Source of the DNA: Roseibium denhamense
Lineage (GTDB): Bacteria > Pseudomonadota > Alphaproteobacteria > Rhizobiales > Stappiaceae
DNA: 64,000 bases
Assembly (NCBI RefSeq): GCF_009711415.1
Contig: NZ_SMLZ01000102.1
Span: 37,875 to 101,874, forward strand
Reading direction: 5' to 3'
Below are positions 35,329 through 44,846 of this stretch, piece by piece. Made by a program: the position numbers and the translations under genes. Each line of letters opens with the position of its first letter. The stretch's first letter is position 1. The notes under the pieces are model-generated. The model made no database searches. It saw only the letters and a program-made list of their open reading frames with translations, and had not been told where the DNA came from.

Positions 35329-38300
35329 TTACTCGGCTGCGAGCGGGGTTTCCTTTTGCGGCGGAACCTTCGGCGGCGCCGGTTTGGGCATGGAGACCAC
35401 TTGCGCTGCAGGGCGTTCCTTTTCCTGTTGCGGGTCGGTCCACTCCACATCCTGCTCGAGACCGGCTGACGGCGCCTCGGGGACATCCGGGCTTTCGTCT
35501 GATACCGGCTGTCTGGCAGACTTGCGGCTCATCGCCCAGCTCCAGATCGCAGTGAAGCTGTTGATCCAGGTGCTTGGCATCGCAATCATGACCGGGATCA
35601 TGATCAAGGTCAGCACAGTGGAGAAAGCCAGGCCGAAGATGACCGCCGTGGACAGCTGGATCCACCAGATCGCTGTAATGCCGCCGACCGCTACAGTCTG
35701 CGTAAAGAAGTCCAGATTGACGGCGGTTGCCATCGGGATCAGGCCGACAATCGTTGTCACGGTTGTCAAAAGGATCGGACGTATCCGCTGACCCGACGTC
35801 TTCAGGATCGCATCCAGCGGTTCGAAGCCGTCATGGCGGAACCGGTTATAGGTATCGATCAGCACGATGGCGTTGTTCACCACGATCCCCGCCAGAGCCA
35901 CGATGCCCGTCCCGGTCATGATGATCGAGAACTTCTGTCCCGTCAGCATCATGCCCAGGAGGACGCCCATGACCGACATGACCACCGTGGAGAGGGTGAG
36001 GAACGTCTGGTAGAACGAGTTGAACTGGGTCAGCAGGATCAGGAACATCAGGAAGAGGGAGGCCATCATGGCGCGCATGAGGAACTCACCCGATTCCTTC
36101 TGATCTTCGTCTGCCCCCCGGAACTGCAGGTAAACGTTATCCGGGAAAGCCTGCGAATCCAGCCAGGCCGTCAGCTCCTGTACCTTTGCATCAACCGTGA
36201 TGGGTTTTCCGTCCTCGTCCATAGCGGCCTTGTCGACAGTTGCCTTCAACATCATCGAATAGAGGCCGTCACGGCGCGTGATGGACGAGACCTTGGGCTC
36301 GGGCGCCCGGTCGACAAAGTTCGCAATCGGAACCAGTCCCAGAGGTGTCTGCAGGCGCAGCTGGTCGAAACGGTCCAGAGTCCGTTCATCAGATGGGAGG
36401 CGGACGCGGATGTCCACCTCATCTTCGGAATCTGTCGGCCGGTATTTGCCAATGAGCACACCATTGGTGACCAGCTGAACCATTGCCCCCACAGAGCCAA
36501 TGCCTGCCTGATAGCGGCCGGCCTGTTCCCGGTCGATGGCGATCTGCCACTCAATACCCGGCAACGGGCGGTCGTCTTCCTGGTCCAGAAGGTGCTCCAT
36601 CTGGTCCAGATGCGCGCGGATCCGGGCGACTTCGGCGACCATGGTATCATAGTCGGTGGACTTGACCTCCAGCTGGATATCCTTGCCGGTCGGCGGGCCG
36701 CCCTCGATTTTACGGGTTTCCACCTTTACGCCGGGAATATCGGCCGTACGATCCCGGATCTCGGCGAAAATCTCGGCGGCTGTCCGGCGGCAGCAATATT
36801 TGGCCAGCTCCAGTGTCATCTCACCGATGACATCACCGGGTTTGTCCTGAACCCCGCCAATGAAATCCGGCCCGCTGCCGCCACCTGGCGGAAACGCGGA
36901 GGTGATGACGTTTTGAATGCCGGTCGTCTGAAGGACTTCCGCCTCCACCTGCTGCACAATCTCGAAGGATTCCAGAGCCGACATGTTGCCACGGGCGGAC
37001 ACCAGCACCACCGCCTGGTCCGGCTCTTCGTCAACGAAGAACTCGACACCTGTCGGGTTGGTCGCGAAGCTCGTGAAGATGTAGGCGCAGGCGCCCAGCA
37101 CCGCGACAATCGTCAGCACATTGCCAATCGGATTGCCGGCCAGCAGTTTCAGGTGGCGGACATAAAGCCCGGTGAAACCGCTTGCTGTGGACGGATCAAA
37201 GCGAAGATCGTCCGGTTTGGCGGTTTCAGTCCTGCCGTCTTCAGCATTGAACCCGAGCTTGGTCCGGACGCCTCCGAAAAGACGTTCGCACAAATGCACA
37301 AGCGGTGAGATCGCTTGATAACCAGCCCAGATCGCCAAGAGTGTGAGCCCGGCCACGACCAGATAAAAGCCGACGTCAATGGCGATGGGATTGGAAAGTG
37401 CCGCAAGCGGCTGTGCCAAACCGGATAAGAAGACGAACACGGACGTGATCGGCCCGACAACGATGTCCGGGCGGGTCGACAGAAGGAAGAACGCGAAGTA
37501 GGCCCCGAACCCGACCGCGACAGCCTCGAACGCGAGCGATACGAACGTGACCGACCGATAGCGTTTGAGCGGCTTTTCGCTCTCGATGTCCACCTGCAGG
37601 GCCGTACGCTCCTTACGGCGGCGCACGAAAGGACGCAACACCAGGAACGACCCTATGCCGACACCGAGCAGAACCAGGGCTGCGGCGGGGATGGCAAGCG
37701 GAGCTGCGGAAATCTGCGCACCGAATTCCGGACTCCCTGGCTGGACACCGAAGAAGCCGAGCGTTGCAACGGAACTGACTGCCGCGATGAGCACAGCGAG
37801 GACAGCTGCTGCATAGCGGTTCAGGAAATGGGTAATTGCCGCGAAAATACCGCCGGTGACCGGCAGGAAGACCATGGCCGTGAGAAGGGCCGCCGTCAGG
37901 ACGATGATGACCATGATCGGCAGGTAGCTCATGAACTCGCCCGCAACACCCGGCCAAAGCAACATCGGCAGGAAGGCCACCAGTGTTGTCGCGGTTGAGG
38001 ACACAATCGGCCAGAACATGAGGCGGGCGGCCCGGATGAATGCTTCCCGGTCCTCCATGCCTTCGCTGACCTTACGGTCTGCGTATTCGACCATCACGAT
38101 GGCGCCGTCCACGAGCATCCCGACGGTAAGCACCAGGCCGAACATGACCATGATGTTCACGGTGTATCCAAGACCGGACAAGATGAGGAAGCCGACCATG
38201 AAGGAGGTCGGAATTGCCAGGCCGACCAGCAGCGCGGAGCGTAGGCCAAGCGCGGCAAGAACCAGGATCATCACAAGGAAAATCGCGGTCATGATCGACG

Positions 38301-39300
38301 ATTGAAGGGAGCCGAGAACCTCGAAGATGTTCGAGGACATGTCGATCATGTAATCGACCTGGATCGTCTCTGGCCAATCCTTCGTCGCCTCGTCTACGGC
38401 AGCGCGGATGGCAATGTTGTTCTCGATGATATTAGTGCCGATCCGCTTCGTCACATCCAGCGCGATTGCCGGCTGGCCGTTCACGCGGGTGTAGGAATCC
38501 GCATCCTTGAAGGTGCGGCGGATATCGGCGACATCGCGCAGGGTGACGACGCCCTCGCCAGACTGCTTGATCGGCAGGGAGTAGACATCAAGCGCCGTCT
38601 CGACAAGGCCGGGTACCTTGACGTTGAAGCGGCCTTGCCCGCCATCAATATAGCCGGCCGGAACCAGCTGGTTGTTTTCAGACAGGGATGCCAGAAGCTC
38701 CTGCTGGGTAATTGCGTAGGACTCAAGCTTTTGGGAATCGATCAGGACTTCGAGCAGCTCCTCCCGGTGGCCCTTGAGATCGGCCGAGCGAACCGTGTCA
38801 ATCGCCTCGACAACGTCTTTCAGCCGCCGTGCGTGCTGATAAAGTGTCCGCTCCGGAACACTGCCCGACAGGGCAATCGTGATTGTCGGAACCAGCGCGA
38901 AGTTGGTCTCGGTGATCGTCGGCTCGTCCGCGTCGGCGGGAAGTTCGCCCTTTGCCGCATCCACCTTGTCCCGGACGTCGGACAATGCCTCGTCCTTGTC
39001 GAAAGAAATGTCGAACTCGAGGATGATGGCAGCGTGACCCTCAGAGGCGATTGCCGTGATTTCTTTCAGGCCGTCGAGTCCGCGCAGCTCCGTTTCCATG
39101 GGCCGCACAAGCAACCGCTCGGCATCTTCAGGAGAAATGCCCTGTTGTCCGACGGAGACATAGAAGATCGGAACATCAATGTCCGGACTGTCTTCCTTGG
39201 GAATGCTGATGTAGCTGAAAACACCGGCCACCAGCAGAGCCAACATCAAGACGAAAACTGTCTTGGGGCGTCTGAGGACGCCTTCGAGCATATCAATCAT
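35329..39300 (-). CDS. RND efflux pump inner-membrane subunit with extra membrane insertion
   Basis: A 1323-residue RND permease that pumps substrates through the envelope. It has the usual two halves: LDVTKRIGTNIIE and the TM4 proton-relay text LVDGAIVMVEYADRK (Asp398, with Gly399 replacing the second Asp of AcrB), and the C-terminal half with GIVVNNAIVLIDTYNRFRHDG and RIRPILLTTVTTI. About 280 residues longer than typical (about 1040): an insertion of about 220 residues (about 495-715) between TM6 and TM7 adds roughly five hydrophobic segments, and the last 80 residues are Pro/Glu-rich. It overlaps the MFP gene by ATGA. Confidence 0.9.
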   Translation of the reverse strand: MIDMLEGVLRRPKTVFVLMLALLVAGVFSYISIPKEDSPDIDVPIFYVSVGQQGISPEDAERLLVRPMETELRGLDGLKEITAIASEGHAAIILEFDISFDKDEALSDVRDKVDAAKGELPADADEPTITETNFALVPTITIALSGSVPERTLYQHARRLKDVVEAIDTVRSADLKGHREELLEVLIDSQKLESYAITQQELLASLSENNQLVPAGYIDGGQGRFNVKVPGLVETALDVYSLPIKQSGEGVVTLRDVADIRRTFKDADSYTRVNGQPAIALDVTKRIGTNIIENNIAIRAAVDEATKDWPETIQVDYMIDMSSNIFEVLGSLQSSIMTAIFLVMILVLAALGLRSALLVGLAIPTSFMVGFLILSGLGYTVNIMVMFGLVLTVGMLVDGAIVMVEYADRKVSEGMEDREAFIRAARLMFWPIVSSTATTLVAFLPMLLWPGVAGEFMSYLPIMVIIVLTAALLTAMVFLPVTGGIFAAITHFLNRYAAAVLAVLIAAVSSVATLGFFGVQPGSPEFGAQISAAPLAIPAAALVLLGVGIGSFLVLRPFVRRRKERTALQVDIESEKPLKRYRSVTFVSLAFEAVAVGFGAYFAFFLLSTRPDIVVGPITSVFVFLSGLAQPLAALSNPIAIDVGFYLVVAGLTLLAIWAGYQAISPLVHLCERLFGGVRTKLGFNAEDGRTETAKPDDLRFDPSTASGFTGLYVRHLKLLAGNPIGNVLTIVAVLGACAYIFTSFATNPTGVEFFVDEEPDQAVVLVSARGNMSALESFEIVQQVEAEVLQTTGIQNVITSAFPPGGGSGPDFIGGVQDKPGDVIGEMTLELAKYCCRRTAAEIFAEIRDRTADIPGVKVETRKIEGGPPTGKDIQLEVKSTDYDTMVAEVARIRAHLDQMEHLLDQEDDRPLPGIEWQIAIDREQAGRYQAGIGSVGAMVQLVTNGVLIGKYRPTDSEDEVDIRVRLPSDERTLDRFDQLRLQTPLGLVPIANFVDRAPEPKVSSITRRDGLYSMMLKATVDKAAMDEDGKPITVDAKVQELTAWLDSQAFPDNVYLQFRGADEDQKESGEFLMRAMMASLFLMFLILLTQFNSFYQTFLTLSTVVMSVMGVLLGMMLTGQKFSIIMTGTGIVALAGIVVNNAIVLIDTYNRFRHDGFEPLDAILKTSGQRIRPILLTTVTTIVGLIPMATAVNLDFFTQTVAVGGITAIWWIQLSTAVIFGLAFSTVLTLIMIPVMIAMPSTWINSFTAIWSWAMSRKSARQPVSDESPDVPEAPSAGLEQDVEWTDPQQEKERPAAQVVSMPKPAPPKVPPQKETPLAAE

Positions 39301-40400
39301 TGGGTGACCTCCGCGGTCTTAAAGATCGGGTCGACAATTTCGTTGTCGCCCACATATTCCTGTCCGACGGTAATGACAGTGATCTCGTCAGGAAGCCCGG
39401 TAATCCAAAGGCCATCCTCTTCTCCGCCCAGAACCGTCACAGGATAAAATGCGGTCCTGTTGTCGGCATTTACGGCACGCACGCCAATTTCACCTGTGTC
39501 GCTCAAGGTCAGAAAGGCAGGGGTAATTTTGTGTGCTTTTTCAACGGGCAGCGCCAGCCGCGTGAGTGCTGTGATCCCATCGCGCGCCGTCCCGTCCGGA
39601 TTGGCGAGTTCAACTTCAATCCGGAAGGTCCGGGTGTCGGGATTTGCAGACGGTGAAATGTAGCGCACACGTCCCGTCAGGGTTTCACCGGTTACCAGGC
39701 TGACTTCTGCCGGCATATCGATCGAGATCTGACCGATGTTGAGTTCGCTCACCTGGCCAATTGCGATCATCGGGTCAGAATTCACGACAGTTGCGCAGAT
39801 GCCGCCATTGTCGAGTTGCGCGCCGACTTCCGCCATTGGGCTCTCAATGGTGCCGTCGATGGGAGAACGGATGATTGTGCGCTCCAGCTCCAGCTCGGCT
39901 TCTTTCAACCGGGCTCTGGCCGCGTCAAGCAGGGCCTGTGTCTGAGCAGCGCGGGTTTGCGCGGTAAAGCCCTTGGTCACCAGTTGGCTTGCAGCGTCGT
40001 GGTCGAGTTGGGCCTGGGCCAAAGCGGCTTTTGCTTCAAGTACACGCGCTTCACGGGTTCCAGGATCAAGCTCGCACAGGATTTCGCCCGCGGAGACGTG
40101 TGTCCCTTCTTTCGCCGGCCGCCGGATGACGTCATCGACTGTCTCGGAGCGCACGGCAACCTTGGCTTCGGCCTCCGTCCGTCCGCGCACTTCCAGAACC
40201 GACTGGCGATCCAGTGCGACCAGCTTTGCGACCTCGACCTTGAACGCTTCTTCGCGTCCTTCATTCACGCGGTCGGCGGGGGCAGGGACTGCGTTGGCTC
40301 CGTCGCCAACGCCGCCGACCACAACCGTGCCGCTCGACATCCAAATTCCGATGCCAACTGCAATACCTGTGGCCAGAAGATAGGAGAATTTGATGCGCAT
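39297..40400 (-). CDS. RND efflux membrane fusion protein
   Basis: A 367-residue periplasmic adaptor. The signal/anchor MRIKFSYLLATGIAVGIGIWMSSGTVVVGG is followed by the lipoyl-like half (VRSETVDDVIRRPAKEGTHVSAGEILCELD), an alpha-hairpin (about 105-160), the second lipoyl half (ELERTIIRSPIDGTIESPMAEVGAQLDNGG) and a beta-barrel domain. The ATG at 40400 has GGAG 9 bases upstream; a longer frame to 40460 overlaps padR and is rejected. It sits between padR and the RND pump, as is usual for an operon. Confidence 0.9.
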   Translation of the reverse strand: MRIKFSYLLATGIAVGIGIWMSSGTVVVGGVGDGANAVPAPADRVNEGREEAFKVEVAKLVALDRQSVLEVRGRTEAEAKVAVRSETVDDVIRRPAKEGTHVSAGEILCELDPGTREARVLEAKAALAQAQLDHDAASQLVTKGFTAQTRAAQTQALLDAARARLKEAELELERTIIRSPIDGTIESPMAEVGAQLDNGGICATVVNSDPMIAIGQVSELNIGQISIDMPAEVSLVTGETLTGRVRYISPSANPDTRTFRIEVELANPDGTARDGITALTRLALPVEKAHKITPAFLTLSDTGEIGVRAVNADNRTAFYPVTVLGGEEDGLWITGLPDEITVITVGQEYVGDNEIVDPIFKTAEVTQ

Positions 40401-40425
40401 CGGGTGAAACTCCAAAAACGTATAT

Positions 40426-40983
40426 CTATTCCGCTGCGGCCGCGGCAGGCTGCGCAGCATCTTCAGCGATTTTGATCAAGGCCTCGCCATGCTCTTCGAG
40501 ATAGCGAAGTGTGAAATTCATGCAGGCAATGCCGTAATTCCGGGTCCAGGTTGAGCCGGGATGCGGGCATTCCTTGTCGTGTTCGGTGTCTTCAAGGTGG
40601 CGCAGTTCCTCCAGAACCTGCGCCTTGCGGCGGTCGAGCGCACGCCTCAGTACAACAGGCGGCAGCTGCGCCGCGTTTAGAGCAATGAGCAGAAACGGTG
40701 ACTTGAACGTGTCAGGCGCCTGAGGTTCGCAGAGGGTGGCAATAAACTCGGTTCTGCCGGTCTCGGTGATGGAGTACACCTTCCGTGCCGGCTTTCCGGA
40801 TTGAGCTTCCTCCCGGACAGTGACGAGCCCTTCGGCTTCCAATCGCGCAAGCGCAGGGTAAATTGAACCGAAGCTTGCATCGTCGAAGTAGCTGAACCGC
40901 CCTTCGGTGGATTCCTTGCGGATTTCATAGCCTGTAGCATCTCCGAACGAGAGGATGGCAAGGCAAAGACTGCGTACACTCAT
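40426..40983 (-). CDS. PadR family transcriptional repressor
   Basis: A 185-residue regulator. The winged helix begins at MSVRSLCLAILSFGDATGYEIRKE, with SFGSIYPALARLEAEGLVTVREEAQSGKPARKVYSITETGR as the PadR signature. The C-terminal part carries a coiled-coil dimerisation helix (LRRALDRRKAQVLEELRHLE). It begins the padR-MFP-RND operon (25-bp gap to the MFP) and probably represses it through the palindrome at 41086-41110. Confidence 0.87.
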   Translation of the reverse strand: MSVRSLCLAILSFGDATGYEIRKESTEGRFSYFDDASFGSIYPALARLEAEGLVTVREEAQSGKPARKVYSITETGRTEFIATLCEPQAPDTFKSPFLLIALNAAQLPPVVLRRALDRRKAQVLEELRHLEDTEHDKECPHPGSTWTRNYGIACMNFTLRYLEEHGEALIKIAEDAAQPAAAAAE

Positions 40984-41085
40984 GGACGTCTCCGTTCCCG
41001 GAACGCCTGTTCCGGTATCACGGCCGTTACGATTTCCGGCCGCAATTGGATTGCGGCTGCACTGTCAGAAATCATTATGCCGGAC

Positions 41086-41110
41086 CGATATATCGAATAA
41101 ATATATATCG
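41086..41110. promoter_or_regulatory. Inverted repeat, candidate PadR operator
   Basis: CGATATAT and ATATATCG (8-bp arms, 9-bp spacer) lie in an AT-rich stretch about 100 bp upstream of the padR start. The distance is longer than for the other local operators, so this is inference. Confidence 0.5.
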
Positions 41111-41270
41111 TTCAGATAAACAGCAAGAGTGCAGCGCACAATTTTTTGAGAGGCTGAATCGAGTCTTAACCACCCCGGCATGAAACACCGGGGCAAAATG
41201 ACAGGGTGGCGCCCGAGAAAAATTGCGCTAGCTTACCGGTAAATCGCCAACCAAGCAGCGGGGCTAGGCC

Positions 41271-41639
41271 GTGTTTACTCTCCTTCAAACCGTCGCAAAA
41301 CGGTACTTGCCGGAAAATCCTTTGATGCGGCTTCTTGTGGTGAATGGCATGACCGGGACCTTCATCTCCGTTTTTGTGACATCAGCGGTCCTCTATATGA
41401 ACATCGGCAACCTGGGCTATTTGATATCCACGGCGGACGATCCGGTCCTTCCGGTATTGATGCTTGGATTTGGTCTGTTTGTCACCCTTGGGTCGGTTGT
41501 GATCGGGTCGGCGATCATGCTGGTTGGTGAGAAAGAGGATGACGCTGGATCTGGACCGGGTCTCAAACAGCGGCTGACGCCACAGAATTTGCAGTTGGAA
41601 CCGGTGCTTGTCCCCGCAAGAGCGCCCGAGCGCCGGTAG
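41271..41639 (+). CDS. Small inner-membrane protein, unknown function
   Basis: A 122-residue protein starting at GTG. It has two hydrophobic helices (about 28-50, GTFISVFVTSAVLYMNIGNLGYL, and about 58-85, VLPVLMLGFGLFVTLGSVVIGSAIMLVG) and a polar, Pro-rich cytoplasmic tail. No domain recognised. Start choice is uncertain because no strong ribosome site is present. It is flanked by the padR control region and a minus-strand small gene. Confidence 0.5.
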   Translation: MFTLLQTVAKRYLPENPLMRLLVVNGMTGTFISVFVTSAVLYMNIGNLGYLISTADDPVLPVLMLGFGLFVTLGSVVIGSAIMLVGEKEDDAGSGPGLKQRLTPQNLQLEPVLVPARAPERR

Positions 41640-41711
41640 TCGGTGCCATTGCATTCGGCAGATGCTCATTAACTTGGCTTGCCGGACGGAACCCTGCAGC
41701 GGCGGTTACAG

Positions 41712-41867
41712 TCATGGGTGTTGTGTGGGATAGACCGTGTGGACCACATGAATGGTCTCGCCTCCGTCATGGTGCGCTGGATGGGCGAAGATCACCATGG
41801 CGGCAGCGGTCATCAGGAGCAGGAAACCTGCGGATGACAGTTTCAGCTGTCCAGACCTGTCGAACAT
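41712..41867 (-). CDS. Small His-rich membrane peptide
   Basis: A 51-residue protein: a single membrane segment (about 12-28, SAGFLLLMTAAAMVIFA) followed by a 24-residue tail holding six of its histidines (HPAHHDGGETIHVVHTVYPTQHP). GGGAG lies 7 bases before the ATG, which supports it as a real gene; a longer frame to 42242 continues into puuE antisense. The tail could bind a metal. No family recognised. Divergent to puuE. Confidence 0.5.
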   Translation of the reverse strand: MFDRSGQLKLSSAGFLLLMTAAAMVIFAHPAHHDGGETIHVVHTVYPTQHP

Positions 41868-42038
41868 CAGCAGTCTCCCGTTTGCCGGTAAAGTTGTATA
41901 TCTGATAATATAAAACCTGAATAACACGATCTCTAAAGTTTTAAATACCGGCAAAAATGCCGATGGTGGCACAGCCGCCGTTGCGCAGCGTGCCAGGTTC
42001 CTGTTTCCTGCTGGAATCAGGTGACAACGGAGATCAGA

Positions 42039-42947
42039 ATGAGTGCTTCCTATCCACGCGACATGGTTGGCTATGGGCGGACGGCGCCAGATCCGCAATG
42101 GCCAGGCGGCGCGAAAATCGCTATTCAATTTGTGTTGAATTACGAGGAAGGCGGCGAGAACAACATTCTGCATGGCGATCCGGCATCGGAAGCTTTCTTG
42201 TCGGAGATCGTAGGGGCGCAGCCCTGGCCGGGCAAACGCCACTGGAACATGGAATCGATTTACGAGTATGGCTCACGCGCGGGGTTTTGGCGGTTATGGA
42301 GGCTGTTCACCAGCCGGTCGCTTCCGGTGACAGTTTATGGTGTCGCGACAGCATTGATGCGCAATCCCGAGGCCGTCGCTGCCATGAAAGAAGCGGACTG
42401 GGAGATCGCATCGCATGGGCTGAAGTGGATCGAACACGCCGATATGCCGCAGGACGAAGAGCGCGAGCAGATGCGTGAAGCGATCCGCGTCCATGAAGAG
42501 GTCACAAGCGCACGACCGCTCGGCTGGTACACCGGGCGGTGCTCCATGCAAACACAGGCGCTCGTTATGGAGGAGGGAGGTTTCCTCTATAGTTCAGACA
42601 GTTATGCCGACGATCTGCCCTATTGGGTCGATGGGCCGGACGGTGACCACCTCATTATTCCCTACACGCTTGATACGAATGACATGCGTTTCGCTTCCGC
42701 CCAGGGCTTTAACTCCGGGGACCAGTTCTTTTCTTATGTGAAGGATGCATTTGACGTTCTTTATGCAGAGGGCAAAGCAGGCGCGCCGAAGATGCTCAAC
42801 ATCGGCCTGCATTGCCGGTTGATCGGACGACCGGGCAGGGCAGCCGCGCTGGAGCGCTTCCTGGACTACATCGCGAGCTTTGAAGACGTTTGGGTTGCCA
42901 AGCGGATTGAGATTGCCTGGCATTGGCACGCGCATCACAGCCGGTAA
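42039..42947 (+). CDS. puuE: PuuE allantoinase, polysaccharide-deacetylase fold
   Basis: A 302-residue cytosolic enzyme resembling the cofactor-independent allantoinase PuuE. Matching text includes YPRDMVGYGRTAPDPQWPGGAKIAIQFVLNYEEGGENN, LHGDPASEAFLSEIVGAQPWPG, ESIYEYGSRAGFWRL, IASHGLKWI and PLGWYTGRCSMQT. It hydrolyses allantoin to allantoate in ureide breakdown. The start at 42039 has CGGAG 6 bases upstream; a GTG at 42021 would be earlier in frame. Other purine-catabolism genes are not adjacent. Confidence 0.87.
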   Translation: MSASYPRDMVGYGRTAPDPQWPGGAKIAIQFVLNYEEGGENNILHGDPASEAFLSEIVGAQPWPGKRHWNMESIYEYGSRAGFWRLWRLFTSRSLPVTVYGVATALMRNPEAVAAMKEADWEIASHGLKWIEHADMPQDEEREQMREAIRVHEEVTSARPLGWYTGRCSMQTQALVMEEGGFLYSSDSYADDLPYWVDGPDGDHLIIPYTLDTNDMRFASAQGFNSGDQFFSYVKDAFDVLYAEGKAGAPKMLNIGLHCRLIGRPGRAAALERFLDYIASFEDVWVAKRIEIAWHWHAHHSR

Positions 42948-43174
42948 GACAGCTGGCCAAGTTTCCATTCTTTGGCGCCCGGGGGGGGCGGTACCCGCTG
43001 ATCGACCGTGGCGTTGCCGAGCGTCGTGCTTTTTGCAGAAAACGCCTGATACTCTTACCGGCCGCCCGTCGATGGCGGCCGCTCCGGCGCATTAACCATA
43101 ACGCGATTTCTTTCTGAGGATTTCCACGCCTGGTGTTGCCCGCCGCATGGCCTCAACCTACAACTCTTGATAAA

Positions 43175-43190
43175 TTAATTATTTGTTAAC
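43175..43190 (+). promoter_or_regulatory. CtrA-type box TTAA-N7-TTAAC
   Basis: An exact TTAA-N7-TTAAC match lies 18 bp upstream of the start of the following gene, in an AT-rich pocket. CtrA controls cell-cycle and motility genes in alphaproteobacteria. Confidence 0.5.
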
Positions 43191-43207
43191 CATTGGTTTA
43201 AGTTGTC

Positions 43208-43603
43208 ATGAGTTTCTACCGCCGGAATGCGCACATTCTGATTTTCTTCGCCTTTGCAATGGCATCGGCTGTTTACGTTTCGAGCAGCCACGAGCATATC
43301 GAAGCCTCGCTCGCGCCGCACATACTGAAGCTCCCCGATGTTCAAGATCTTGCAGACCGGGCCCTAGACAAGTTTGATTTGCCCGGGACAGGCCATTGGT
43401 CACGGTCCTACGAGGAAGCCAAGACCGTGCTGGTCGTCATATTCAGCCTTCCAACCTTCCTCATGGAAAATCTTGCGGAGAAACTTGAAGAAGCGGCGGA
43501 GCAGGCCAAGCCCAACAAACGGCCGGCAGGCATGCGGGGCCCGATGACCCTAGAGGACTGGGACGCCGTCAACCGGCCGCGCGCACCGGGAATAGATATC
43601 TAA
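43208..43603 (+). CDS. Exported or membrane-anchored protein, unknown function
   Basis: A 131-residue protein. A basic N-terminus and a hydrophobic stretch (ILIFFAFAMASAVYVSS, about 10-26) form a signal or anchor. The rest has a second moderately hydrophobic stretch (TVLVVIFSLPTFLM) and Glu/Ala-rich helix (ENLAEKLEEAAEQAKPN). No domain recognised. A CtrA-type box lies directly before it, so it may be cell-cycle controlled. If CtrA activates from a -35 position, translation might begin further in, for example at Met18. Confidence 0.55.
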   Translation: MSFYRRNAHILIFFAFAMASAVYVSSSHEHIEASLAPHILKLPDVQDLADRALDKFDLPGTGHWSRSYEEAKTVLVVIFSLPTFLMENLAEKLEEAAEQAKPNKRPAGMRGPMTLEDWDAVNRPRAPGIDI

Positions 43604-43640
43604 AAGAGACGACACCGAAGGTCTGGTTTCGAGCCCAAAG

Positions 43641-44846
43641 TCAGGCAGCTGCCAGGGCGACCGCAATTCCCTGACCGACACCAATACACATTGTTGCTAG
43701 CGCGAGCTTGCCGCCGCGTTTTTTCAACTCAAGTGCTGCAGTGCCGGTGATCCGCGCGCCCGACATGCCTAAAGGATGGCCAAGAGCGATCGCGCCTCCG
43801 TTGGGGTTGATCATGTTGCCGTCTTCGGGAAGGCCAAGGTCGCGTAAAACGGCAACGGCCTGGGCGGCAAAAGCTTCGTTGAGTTCAACAACATCGAATT
43901 CTGGCAGTGCCAGTCCGAGGCGGGCACAGAGCTTGCGTGTTGCCGGTGCCGGGCCGATCCCCATGATGCGCGGCGGGACACCCGCAGTGGCGCCGCCGAT
44001 AATGCGTGCAATCGGCGTCAGGTTGAATTTTTCGACCGCAGCCTGTGATGCGATCAGAAGGGCCGCAGCTCCGTCGTTGACGCCCGAAGCGTTTCCGGCG
44101 GTCACCGTGCCATTGTCGCGAAACGGTGTTCTGAGGGCGCTCAGGTCATCAATGCCCGTATGCGGGCGCGGGTGCTCGTCCTGATCCGCAAGGGTTGGGT
44201 CGCCTTTCCGGTTCGGCACCATGACCGGGATGATTTCCTCGGCGAGCCGCCCACTGTTTTGCGCTTCGCCTGCGCGGATCTGGCTACGAAGCGCGAACGC
44301 GTCTTGATCGGCCCTGCTGATCTGGAACTCCTCTGCGACATTCTCAGCGGTTTCCGGCATGGAATCGATCCCATACTGGGCCTTGAGCAGCGGGTTCACA
44401 AAGCGCCACCCGATAGTCGTGTCGTGTATCTCCGCGTTCCGCGAAAACGGGGTGTCGGCCTTGGGCATCACGAAGGGAGCCCGCGACATGCTCTCGACAC
44501 CGCCCGCAATGGCAAGGTCGATCTCCCCGGCCTTGATGGCGCGGGCTGCCGTGAGGATGGCGTCCATGCCGGAGCCGCACAGGCGGTTGAGTGTAAGCCC
44601 TGGAACAGTGTCGGGAAGACCTGCCAGAAGGGACGACATCCGTGCCACATTTCGGTTGTCCTCACCGGCCTGGTTGGCACAGCCGTAAAAGACATCGTCC
44701 AGCTCTTTCCAGTCCACATCACCGTTGCGTTCGATCAGGGCCTCAATCGGGATCGCGCCCAAATCGTCGGCGCGGACCGCAGCAAGACTGCCACCGAAAC
44801 GCCCAATCGGCGTGCGGACGTAATCACAGATAAAGGCGTGGTGCAC
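43641..44846 (-). CDS. pcaF: 3-oxoadipyl-CoA thiolase
   Basis: A 401-residue thiolase. Catalytic Cys is in LNRLCGSGMDAI, the His in NPNGGAIALGHPLGMSGAR, and the second Cys in ATMCIGVGQG. The text FYGCANQAGEDNRNVARMS is characteristic of PcaF/PaaJ-type thiolases, which cleave 3-oxoadipyl-CoA to succinyl-CoA and acetyl-CoA in aromatic degradation. No other beta-ketoadipate genes are adjacent, so a general acyl-CoA thiolase role is possible. Confidence 0.85.
   Translation of the reverse strand: MHHAFICDYVRTPIGRFGGSLAAVRADDLGAIPIEALIERNGDVDWKELDDVFYGCANQAGEDNRNVARMSSLLAGLPDTVPGLTLNRLCGSGMDAILTAARAIKAGEIDLAIAGGVESMSRAPFVMPKADTPFSRNAEIHDTTIGWRFVNPLLKAQYGIDSMPETAENVAEEFQISRADQDAFALRSQIRAGEAQNSGRLAEEIIPVMVPNRKGDPTLADQDEHPRPHTGIDDLSALRTPFRDNGTVTAGNASGVNDGAAALLIASQAAVEKFNLTPIARIIGGATAGVPPRIMGIGPAPATRKLCARLGLALPEFDVVELNEAFAAQAVAVLRDLGLPEDGNMINPNGGAIALGHPLGMSGARITGTAALELKKRGGKLALATMCIGVGQGIAVALAAA

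Noticed and set aside
35833..37308. 491-residue plus-strand open frame
   Set aside because: Opposite the RND pump gene, with His- and Gln-rich nonsense text; antisense shadow.
38302..39447. 381-residue plus-strand open frame
   Set aside because: Antisense to the RND and MFP genes, no domain.
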